A stretch of DNA of 5,746 nucleotides from UMGS1124 sp045613165 (GCA_045613165.1 JAZLAK010000082.1:1-5746), one strand, 5' to 3'; shown: positions 1 to 4,317, numbered from the stretch's first letter. Made by a program: numbers and translations. Notes: generated from the sequence alone by a model not told the origin.

Positions 1-1
1 T

Positions 2-100
2 ATTATTTTAGATGGTTTCACTTATGTAAAAAAATATTTTTATGAATTTATTTTAAAAATAATTACATTAGTTGATAATATAAAAGTAAAATTTAATTAA
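2..100 (+). CDS. C-terminal end of an unidentified upstream protein (partial)
   Basis: Frame 2 is open from the window edge to a TAA at 98-100 and encodes 32 residues rich in Ile, Lys, Phe and Tyr (beginning IILDGFTYVKKY). Codon choice is A/T-ending, as in the neighbouring genes. The stop falls in the loop and 3' arm of the terminator hairpin at 82-110, as also happens with the minus-strand gene ending at 4693. The segment is too short to assign a family. A competing reading is frame 1, which stops at 43-45 and uses rarer codons. The call rests on openness and codon style only. Confidence 0.35.
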   Translation: MILDGFTYVKKYFYEFILKIITLVDNIKVKFN

Positions 101-113
101 TTTTACTTTTTTT
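82..113 (+). terminator. Intrinsic terminator of the upstream gene
   Basis: A perfect 12-bp inverted repeat (82-93 with 99-110, loop 94-98) ends in seven consecutive T (107-113). The stem has only one G-C pair, but its length and the T-run are typical of rho-independent terminators in very AT-rich Bacillota. The T-run leads directly into the extended -10 of trpS. Confidence 0.75.
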
Positions 114-114
114 G

Positions 115-123
115 TGATATAAT
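115..123 (+). promoter_or_regulatory. Extended -10 promoter of trpS
   Basis: TG at 115-116 is followed one base later by a perfect TATAAT at 118-123. No good -35 lies 16-18 bp upstream, because that DNA is the terminator hairpin, so an extended -10 promoter is the likely type. The 14-mer TGTGATATAATTAA recurs exactly before the C39 gene at 1406-1419. Transcription should start near 130, leaving a leader of about 19 nt before ATG 149. That leaves no room for a T-box leader. Confidence 0.75.
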
Positions 124-148
124 TAACAAGAAAGAAATGAGTGATTTT

Positions 149-1135
149 ATGAAAAAAAGAGCATTAACAGGTTTACAACCAACTGGTGTAATTACTTTAG
201 GTAATTATATAGGTGCTATTAAACAAATGGTAGATTATCAAGATGATTATGAATCTTATATATTTATAGCGGATATGCATGCTATAACAGTAAATCAAAA
301 TCCAGAAGAATTAAGGAATAACATAAAAAGTTTAGTAGCTTTATATATTGCATGTGGATTAGATCCTGAAAAGAATATTATTTATATTCAATCAGAAAAT
401 CCATATGTTGCAAATATTAGTTGGATGCTAGAATGTAATACTTATTATGGTGAATTATCAAGAATGACTCAATTCAAAGATAAATCTAAAAAGAATGCTA
501 ATTTCACATCTGGACTACTAACTTATCCAGTTTTAATGGCTGCAGATATATTATCAATGAACGCTGATTATGTGCCTGTTGGAATTGATCAAAAACAACA
601 TGTTGAATTAGCAAGAGATATTGCAATTAGATTTAATAATAAATACGGAGAGTTTTTCAAAGTTCCAGAACCAATTATTAGAAAAAGCGGAACAAAAATA
701 ATGGATTTACAAACTCCTGATAAAAAAATGAGTAAGAGTAGTGAAAATCAAAAAGGCGTTATAAGATTGTTAGATGATTTGGATGTAGTTAGAAAAAAAA
801 TTATGTCTGCAACAACTGATTCTGAAATGTTAGTTAAATTTGATCCGGAAAACAAACCTGGGATTTCAAACTTAATAAATATCTATTCCTCTTTAACTAA
901 TAAAAGTATAGAAGAGATTGAAAATGAGTTTGAAGATTCTAATTACGGAAACTTCAAAACTAAGGTTGCTGATGTAGTAGTAGATACTTTATCTAAAATA
1001 CAAAATAAATACAATGATATTATAAATAGTACATATTTAGATGAAATATTGGATAAAGGTATAGAAAAAAATATAGAAATTTCTAGTAAATTCTATAAAA
1101 AAATGAAAAAAATAATAGGTTTAGGTAGAAATTAA
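149..1135 (+). CDS. trpS: Tryptophanyl-tRNA synthetase
   Basis: Class Ic aminoacyl-tRNA synthetase that charges tRNA-Trp with tryptophan using ATP in the cytoplasm. At 328 aa it is the usual compact bacterial length. Counting from ATG 149, the HIGH-equivalent is GNYIG (18-22), reached by the typical opening TGLQPTG. Asp133 in the MAADIL segment matches the indole-reading Asp of the Geobacillus enzyme. GIDQKQH (145-151) is the family Trp/ATP-binding segment, and KMSKS is at 193-197. An in-frame ATG at 137 would add MSDF. I prefer 149 because MKKRALTG aligns without gaps to other TrpRS starts, the predicted transcript start near 130 would leave almost no leader for 137, and the leader then matches that of the C39 gene in spacing. 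The Shine-Dalgarno is weak (GAG at 139-141). Two TAA codons follow in tandem (1133-1138). Confidence 0.97.
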   Translation: MKKRALTGLQPTGVITLGNYIGAIKQMVDYQDDYESYIFIADMHAITVNQNPEELRNNIKSLVALYIACGLDPEKNIIYIQSENPYVANISWMLECNTYYGELSRMTQFKDKSKKNANFTSGLLTYPVLMAADILSMNADYVPVGIDQKQHVELARDIAIRFNNKYGEFFKVPEPIIRKSGTKIMDLQTPDKKMSKSSENQKGVIRLLDDLDVVRKKIMSATTDSEMLVKFDPENKPGISNLINIYSSLTNKSIEEIENEFEDSNYGNFKTKVADVVVDTLSKIQNKYNDIINSTYLDEILDKGIEKNIEISSKFYKKMKKIIGLGRN

Positions 1136-1146
1136 TAAACTTATAC

Positions 1147-1175
1147 TTGATAATTGTATTTATATTTGATACAAT
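1147..1175 (+). promoter_or_regulatory. SigmaA-type promoter of tRNA-His
   Basis: TTGATA at 1147-1152 (5 of 6 to the -35 consensus) and TACAAT at 1170-1175 (5 of 6 to the -10 consensus) are separated by exactly 17 bp. The predicted start near 1182 is a few bases before the tRNA 5' end at 1188. This is the best two-box promoter in the window and implies that the tRNA is transcribed independently of trpS. Confidence 0.7.
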
Positions 1176-1185
1176 TATTTTGTTC
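1149..1185 (+). terminator. trpS: Probable trpS terminator, overlapping the tRNA promoter
   Basis: A perfect 10-bp inverted repeat (1150-1159 with 1169-1178, loop 1160-1168), extendable by G-T pairs on both sides, is followed by a T-rich but broken tail (TTTTGTTCTT). It lies 14 nt past the trpS stop. The tail is weaker than at the other terminators here, and the same bases carry promoter hexamers for tRNA-His, so the palindrome may terminate only partially. Confidence 0.5.
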
Positions 1186-1187
1186 TT

Positions 1188-1264
1188 GGCGGGATTGGTG
1201 AAGTGGTTAACACGCCGGATTGTGGCTCCGGTATGCGTGGGTTCGATCCCCACATCTCGCCCCA
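1188..1264 (+). tRNA. tRNA-His (anticodon GTG), with encoded G-1 and CCA
   Basis: A full cloverleaf can be drawn. The acceptor stem is 1189-1195 with 1254-1260 (one G-T pair). The D stem is 1198-1200 with 1211-1213. The anticodon stem is 1215-1219 with 1227-1231, with the 7-nt loop holding GTG at 1222-1224. There is a 5-nt variable loop, and the T stem is 1237-1241 with 1249-1253 around a TTCGATC loop. G at 1188 is the extra G-1 unique to tRNA-His and faces discriminator C at 1261, the identity pair read by HisRS. CCA is encoded at 1262-1264. Confidence 0.97.
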
Positions 1265-1275
1265 TTAGGTAGTTT

Positions 1276-1303
1276 AGTGAAGCTGAAATAAGCTTCACTT
1301 TTT
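1276..1303 (+). terminator. Intrinsic terminator of tRNA-His
   Basis: A perfect 9-bp stem (1276-1284 AGTGAAGCT with 1291-1299) with a 6-nt loop runs into five T, then C and three more T. It lies 11 nt past the tRNA CCA end and is the most GC-rich terminator stem in the window. The first 11-bp array begins four bases later. Confidence 0.9.
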
Positions 1304-1306
1304 CTT

Positions 1307-1398
1307 TGGCATAAAAAAGTCAAGTTAAGGGCAAAAAAAGGTCAAATATTGGTCATAAAAAAGTCAGTCATTTTTTGGTCAAAAATAAGTTATAAAAA
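1307..1398 (+). repeat. Array A: GGTCA-like pentamers every 11 bp upstream of the C39 gene
   Basis: Pentamers start at 1307 TGGCA, 1318 AGTCA, 1329 GGGCA, 1340 GGTCA, 1351 GGTCA and 1362 AGTCA, all exactly 11 bp apart. After a 4-bp slip they continue at 1366 AGTCA, 1377 GGTCA and, degenerate, 1388 AGTTA, again 11 bp apart. The CA dinucleotide is kept in the first eight. The six intervening bases are A/T-rich and variable. An 11-bp period is not a multiple of 3, so this is not a coding repeat, and variable unit sequence with fixed spacing suggests selection for positions on one face of the helix. The array is oriented toward the C39 promoter. Confidence 0.85.
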
Positions 1399-1416
1399 AT
1401 TGGTTTGTGATATAAT
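1388..1416 (+). promoter_or_regulatory. Promoter of the C39 peptidase-like gene
   Basis: Extended -10 TGATATAAT (TG at 1408-1409, perfect TATAAT at 1411-1416). There is no recognisable TTGACA; the -35 slot at 17-bp spacing (1388-1393) is occupied exactly by the last, degenerate unit of array A. This is the layout expected of an activator-dependent promoter whose binding sites replace the -35 box. Predicted start is near 1423. Confidence 0.65.
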
Positions 1417-1426
1417 TAAATAAAAG

Positions 1427-1432
1427 AAGGAG
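1427..1432 (+). promoter_or_regulatory. Ribosome binding site of the C39 gene
   Basis: AAGGAG with 8 nt to ATG 1441. It fixes the start codon and is much stronger than the trpS site, although the two leaders otherwise look alike. Confidence 0.85.
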
Positions 1433-1440
1433 ATGATTTA

Positions 1441-2019
1441 ATGAAAACACCGTTAAGATTTCAAGTTACTGAATATGATTGCGGAACAGTATCTTTATAT
1501 AATGCAATAAGTTATTTGTTTGATAGAGAAGAAATTCCAGCACAATTATTAAAAACAATACATAAATATACATTAGATTGTTATGATGAAAATGGAAATC
1601 CTGGACAAGGTGGTACATCTAAAGAAGCAGTTTCTAAAATCAGTGAATTTATGACAAATTATACAAATAGTAGTGATTTTGGATTAGTATGTGAAAGATT
1701 GCATGGCCTAGAAGTAACAGCAGATAAAATTATTAATTGTGTAAAACAAAAAGGTTGTGCTTTTATTAGATGCTGGCTAGAGACAGGGCATTATGTAATT
1801 ATTACAAACATTATAAAAGACAAAGTGTATATTTTTGATCCATATTATTTAGATAAGGATAAATATAAAGACAAAGAAGTTAAAATAGTATTAAATAAAC
1901 CTTTTACTCACAATAGAATAGTTTCCTTAAAAAGATTATTTAGTGAAACTAGTAGAGATTTTGCATTTGGAGATAAAAATAATAGAGAATGTGTTTTAAT
2001 GATAAGAAAAAAATATTAA
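1441..2019 (+). CDS. Stand-alone C39-family (papain-like) cysteine peptidase-like protein
   Basis: 192-aa soluble protein with no signal peptide, membrane segment or ABC-transporter domain. The N-terminus carries the C39 signature: Gln8 (oxyanion helper), then Asp13-Cys14-Gly15 with Cys14 as nucleophile. GHYVII places the catalytic His at 117, and IFDPYY supplies Asp133, the usual third residue 16 positions later. All catalytic positions are present, so the fold and an active site are well supported. C39 domains normally sit on bacteriocin exporters and cleave double-glycine leaders. Here there is no exporter or precursor gene nearby, so the substrate is unknown, and the protein could act on a cytoplasmic peptide or isopeptide or be a non-proteolytic relative. 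The gene is a monocistron bracketed by arrays A and B, with array A abutting its promoter. Base composition is like that of its neighbours. No hairpin terminator was found directly after the stop. Confidence 0.8.
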   Translation: MKTPLRFQVTEYDCGTVSLYNAISYLFDREEIPAQLLKTIHKYTLDCYDENGNPGQGGTSKEAVSKISEFMTNYTNSSDFGLVCERLHGLEVTADKIINCVKQKGCAFIRCWLETGHYVIITNIIKDKVYIFDPYYLDKDKYKDKEVKIVLNKPFTHNRIVSLKRLFSETSRDFAFGDKNNRECVLMIRKKY

Positions 2020-2087
2020 ATAAAAAATATGCATAAAAACTATAAATTTAGATGTGGTCAAAAATTTAAAAAAAAGGTTATCCTTTA

Positions 2088-2197
2088 GGTCAGGTTTAGG
2101 GCAACTTTTGGACATGTATTGGTCAAGGACTGGTCATGAAGTGGTCACATAAAAGTCAAGATTAGGTCATTTTTTGGTCAAAAAAAGGTCATAAAGT
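2088..2197 (+). repeat. Array B: ten GGTCA-like pentamers at exact 11-bp spacing
   Basis: Pentamers start at 2088, 2099, 2110, 2121, 2132, 2143, 2154, 2165, 2176 and 2187 with no slip. Seven are GGTCA; the others are GGGCA (2099), GGACA (2110) and AGTCA (2154). The second G and the CA are invariant in all ten. Spacers are six variable bases, some A- or T-tracts. Two outliers, GGTCA at 2056 and GGTTA at 2076, are slightly out of phase and may be older decayed units. The array begins about 70 bp after the C39 stop in the same orientation as array A and occupies much of the 2020-2425 gene-free stretch. Confidence 0.9.
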
Positions 2198-2215
2198 CTA
2201 GACTAAATCTATATT
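2187..2215 (+). promoter_or_regulatory. Putative array-dependent promoter after array B
   Basis: TATATT at 2210-2215 (5 of 6 to TATAAT) lies 17 bp after the hexamer slot 2187-2192, which is the first six bases of the last array unit (GGTCAT). The geometry is identical to that at array A. An alternative pair is TAGACT (2199-2204) and TATAAA (2222-2227), also 17 bp apart. Either would transcribe the pseudoknot region. Confidence 0.4.
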
Positions 2216-2221
2216 ATGCGG

Positions 2222-2324
2222 TATAAATTTTATTTGTAAGGATAATTTGATAATAGAGGGCTTCTATTATGTTCACAAATAGCCCCATATATATGAATCA
2301 AACACACTTAATTGTGTGTTTTTT
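2222..2324 (+). ncRNA. Candidate small RNA or leader RNA with H-type pseudoknot
   Basis: This stretch lies between a putative promoter and an intrinsic terminator and holds no convincing gene. Stem 1 is a perfect 7-bp pair (2250-2256 with 2264-2270). Its loop contains GGGCT (2258-2262), which can pair with AGCCC at 2281-2285 to form stem 2, leaving connecting loops of 1, 1 and 10 nt, good geometry for an H-type pseudoknot. It is one of few G+C-rich spots in the intergenic DNA. It does not match the preQ1-I or fluoride riboswitch consensus as I know them. It could be an independent sRNA of about 100 nt, or a riboswitch or attenuator leader for the membrane gene at 2426, which starts about 100 nt past the terminator. 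Confidence 0.35.
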
Positions 2325-2325
2325 C
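2300..2325 (+). terminator. Intrinsic terminator after the pseudoknot region
   Basis: A perfect 8-bp stem (AAACACAC 2300-2307 with GTGTGTTT 2314-2321) with a 6-nt loop, overlapping a run of six T (2319-2324). It could end the candidate small RNA or transcripts reading through from the C39 gene. Confidence 0.8.
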
Positions 2326-2412
2326 TTTGAATAATATGATAAAAATATATTAGATGATAATGATAATATTATTGAAAAATTTGTAAGTTAAGTATTGAAT
2401 TACTTTTATTTT

Positions 2413-2418
2413 CATAAT
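2413..2418 (+). promoter_or_regulatory. Possible -10 box placing transcription start at the ATG
   Basis: CATAAT (5 of 6) ends 7 nt before ATG 2426, so transcription from it would begin at or next to the start codon. No Shine-Dalgarno exists upstream of this ATG and no clear -35 was seen. The remaining DNA from 2326 to 2412 is AT-rich, with a small palindrome (2363-2372) and nothing else I can assign. Confidence 0.3.
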
Positions 2419-2425
2419 CTTTAAT

Positions 2426-2809
2426 ATGGATTATAACGATTTACAAGAAAAATTAAGAGAATTAAAAACTGAAGATTTTATATGGGTTATCTATATAGGT
2501 ATTATAATACTTAGTTGGATTTCAAATAATTTTGAAAGAGATTACTTTGTCAATAACAATATAGAAAGCAAAAATATATATAGAAATATTTTAATTATAA
2601 TATTTGCAATTTTAACTATTGTATACATATATTTTTTTAAAGAATCTATAAAAGATATAAGAAATTTAAAGCCAACTGATTCAGAAAAGAAAAAAGTATT
2701 CGTATATTTATCAGCTTTAGCATCATTTTTAATACTTGTTAGTGGAGTGATATTTTTATTTATTGCAATAGAAGATGAAGATATTGATGTAGAGTTAGCT
2801 TTTAATTAA
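2426..2809 (+). CDS. Small membrane protein with three predicted helices, function unknown
   Basis: 127 aa. Hydrophobic segments lie at about 18-33, 54-71 and 91-115. The second loop (72-90) is strongly basic (K72, K76, R79, K82, K88-90) and so probably cytoplasmic, giving a model with the N-terminus inside and a C-terminus outside that ends in an acidic tail (EDEDIDVE). The N-terminus is charged and mildly amphipathic (LQEKLRELK). I do not recognise the family, and there are no catalytic or metal-binding motifs. ATG 2426 is the only reasonable start: the frame closes upstream at TGA 2396-2398 with no other ATG, GTG or TTG between. There is no Shine-Dalgarno, unlike the C39 and rhodanese genes. 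The gene stands alone between two terminators. Its codon style and clean helix pattern support a real gene. Confidence 0.75.
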   Translation: MDYNDLQEKLRELKTEDFIWVIYIGIIILSWISNNFERDYFVNNNIESKNIYRNILIIIFAILTIVYIYFFKESIKDIRNLKPTDSEKKKVFVYLSALASFLILVSGVIFLFIAIEDEDIDVELAFN

Positions 2810-2825
2810 AATGTATATATTTAAT

Positions 2826-2862
2826 AAAATATCTCAAATTAATATTAAGAGGTATTTTTTTT
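2826..2862 (+). terminator. Terminator hairpin reaching the ligD start codon
   Basis: A 10-bp stem (2826-2835 with 2849-2858, one G-T pair) has a 13-nt AT-rich loop and a T-run of eight (2855-2862) that touches the ligD ATG at 2863. It should end transcription of the membrane gene. The 3' arm contains the ligD ribosome site, so on a read-through transcript the hairpin would also hide that site. Confidence 0.65.
2848..2852 (+). promoter_or_regulatory. ligD: Ribosome binding site of ligD, inside the hairpin
   Basis: AGAGG lies 10 nt before ATG 2863 and is almost wholly within the 3' arm of the preceding terminator stem. A transcript starting within the loop would leave it free. A transcript from the upstream gene would bury it. 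Confidence 0.6.
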
Positions 2863-4260
2863 ATGAAAAATAATTTAACAACATATAACAAAAAAAGAGA
2901 TTTTAATAAAACCAATGAACCTAAAGGCGAAAAGAAAAAAAGTCAAAAAAAACTAAGATTTGTAGTACAACATCATTTAGCTAGAAAAGACCACTATGAT
3001 TTACGTTTGGAATGGAATGGTGTCTTAAAAAGTTGGGCAGTTCCTAAAGGACCATCATATAAAACAAAAGATAAAAGACTAGCAATAATGGTAGAAGACC
3101 ATCCTTTAGAATATAGAAAGTTTGAAGGAACTATTCCTAAAGGAGAATACGGTGGCGGAACAGTTATGATTTTTGATGAAGGATATTATGAACCTGTTAA
3201 TGATATAAAAAAAGCATTAAAAGAAGGTTCTATAAAATTTGAATTAAAAGGTAAAAGATTAAAAGGTTTATGGACTTTAGTACATTTTAAAGAAGATAAT
3301 TGGTTATTAATTAAAGAAAAAGATAAGTTTGTTGATTATAAAGATATAAATTCGTTTAAAACCAGTATAAAGACAGGAAGAACTATGGAAGAAATAGAAA
3401 ATGGCATAATAAAAAGAAAAAATACTAAAGATAGTGTAGAAGGAATAAAAATAACTAATCCAAATAAATTGATATATAATAAGCCCAAAATAACCAAAAT
3501 GGATGTAGTTAAATATTATCAAAAAGTAACCAAAAGAATGATGCCATATTTTGAAAATAGATTAATCAGTGTAGTAAGATGTCCAGATGGTATAGAAGGA
3601 GAACAATTTTTTAAAAAACATTTAGAAGATGATAGAGAAGGAATATCAAAAATTAAATTAAAAAATAAAACTAGTAAAAAAGAAGATTATTATTATATAA
3701 ATGATATAACTGGTTTAATAAATGAAGCACAAATGAATAGTATTGAGTTTCATATATGGGGAAGCCAGGTTAAAACTTTAGAAAAACCAGATATAATAGT
3801 ATTTGATTTAGATCCCGATGAAAAATTAAGTTTAAAAAAACTAAGAGAAGGAGTTAAAGATTTAAAAAGTATACTGGATGAGTTAAACTTAAAATCTTAT
3901 TTAAAAACAAGTGGTGGTAAAGGTTATCATATTGTAGTTCCTATTAATAATGTTAATTGGAAAGAAACAAGAAAGATAGCCAAAGACATCGCGACCCTAA
4001 TGGAAGCTAAGTGGCCAGATAAATATACTAGCAATATTAGAAAAGATAAAAGAGAAGGCAAAATATTTATTGACTGGGTACGTAATACAAGAGGAGCAAC
4101 TAGTATTGCGCCATATTCTTTAAGAGCAAGAAAAAATGCTACCGTATCTATGCCTATAACGTGGAAAGAATTAGATAAAATAAAACCTAATGAAATAACA
4201 ATGAAAAAGGCAATAGAGAGATTAAAACTTAGAGATCCGTGGAAAGACTTTTTTGATTAA
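2863..4260 (+). CDS. ligD: LigD-family DNA repair protein: phosphoesterase plus polymerase domains, no ligase
   Basis: 465 aa. After a basic N-terminal tail (1-30), residues about 31-150 form the LigD 3'-phosphoesterase domain. His38, His44, Asp46, Arg48 and His80 have the same spacing as the catalytic and metal-binding H42, H48, D50, R52 and H84 of Pseudomonas LigD, followed by the FEGTIPKGEYGGG segment (87-99). A variable linker leads to the archaeo-eukaryotic-primase-type polymerase domain (about 197-465): DLDPDE with metal-binding Asp315 and Asp317, SGGKGYH (350-356), and Asp404 beginning DWVRNTRGATSIAPYS. In non-homologous end joining these domains trim 3' ends and add ribo- or deoxynucleotides before sealing. 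The ATP-dependent ligase domain found in typical LigD is absent and neither terminus looks truncated, so a separate ligase is implied. No ku gene is adjacent. The gene is flanked by terminators on both sides; no clear promoter was found. Confidence 0.93.
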   Translation: MKNNLTTYNKKRDFNKTNEPKGEKKKSQKKLRFVVQHHLARKDHYDLRLEWNGVLKSWAVPKGPSYKTKDKRLAIMVEDHPLEYRKFEGTIPKGEYGGGTVMIFDEGYYEPVNDIKKALKEGSIKFELKGKRLKGLWTLVHFKEDNWLLIKEKDKFVDYKDINSFKTSIKTGRTMEEIENGIIKRKNTKDSVEGIKITNPNKLIYNKPKITKMDVVKYYQKVTKRMMPYFENRLISVVRCPDGIEGEQFFKKHLEDDREGISKIKLKNKTSKKEDYYYINDITGLINEAQMNSIEFHIWGSQVKTLEKPDIIVFDLDPDEKLSLKKLREGVKDLKSILDELNLKSYLKTSGGKGYHIVVPINNVNWKETRKIAKDIATLMEAKWPDKYTSNIRKDKREGKIFIDWVRNTRGATSIAPYSLRARKNATVSMPITWKELDKIKPNEITMKKAIERLKLRDPWKDFFD

Positions 4261-4287
4261 ATCATAGTGTTATTCTATGATTTTTTT
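4259..4287 (+). terminator. ligD: Intrinsic terminator of ligD
   Basis: A perfect 9-bp stem (4259-4267 with 4275-4283, 7-nt loop) begins within the ligD stop codon and ends in seven T (4281-4287). The last T of the run is also the T of the TG motif of the next promoter. Confidence 0.85.
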
Positions 4288-4295
4288 GATATAAT
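4287..4295 (+). promoter_or_regulatory. Extended -10 promoter of the rhodanese lipoprotein gene
   Basis: TG (4287-4288), one base, then perfect TATAAT (4290-4295). The -35 slot falls in the ligD terminator hairpin and has no TTGACA match, as at trpS. Predicted start near 4302 gives a leader of about 16 nt. Confidence 0.7.
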
Positions 4296-4307
4296 TTAAT
4301 TATATTT

Positions 4308-4313
4308 AGGAGG
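4308..4313 (+). promoter_or_regulatory. Ribosome binding site of the rhodanese gene
   Basis: A full AGGAGG, the strongest in the window, set unusually close (4 nt) to ATG 4318. No other in-frame ATG lies nearby, so the start is secure. Confidence 0.85.
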
Positions 4314-4317
4314 ATAT

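Noticed and set aside
2..45. Upstream gene ending in frame 1 (TGA 43-45) rather than frame 2
   Set aside because: Frame 2 is longer and its codons look more like the neighbouring genes; frame 1 remains possible because both precede the terminator arm.
1..148. T-box leader for trpS
   Set aside because: The predicted leader is only about 19 nt, and no T-box or specifier-loop sequence is present.
1083..1298. 71-aa minus-strand ORF overlapping tRNA-His
   Set aside because: Its distinctive central part is the antisense reading of the tRNA (a GIEPTHTG-type string commonly produced by tRNA genes), and it also covers the trpS end and two hairpins.
1307..2197. CRISPR array
   Set aside because: The conserved unit is only about 5 bp with 6-bp spacers, far below CRISPR repeat and spacer lengths, and no cas gene is present.
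1307..2197. Decayed coding sequence or coding tandem repeat
   Set aside because: The period of 11 is not a multiple of three, and the reading frames across both arrays are full of stops or low-complexity Lys/Phe runs.
2247..2282. 11-codon TTG-start leader peptide
   Set aside because: Rare start codon, poor ribosome-site spacing, and no run of regulatory codons that would suggest attenuation.
2269..2334. 21-codon ORF (MFTNSPIYM...) with GAGG 9 nt upstream
   Set aside because: It runs through the terminator hairpin and T-run, and the GAGG lies in the pseudoknot; a structured RNA explains the region better, though a regulated mini-peptide is not excluded.
3307..3522. 71-aa minus-strand ORF inside ligD
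   Set aside because: Phe/Tyr/Ile-rich shadow of Lys/Asn-rich codons in the well-supported ligD gene; no ribosome site or motif.
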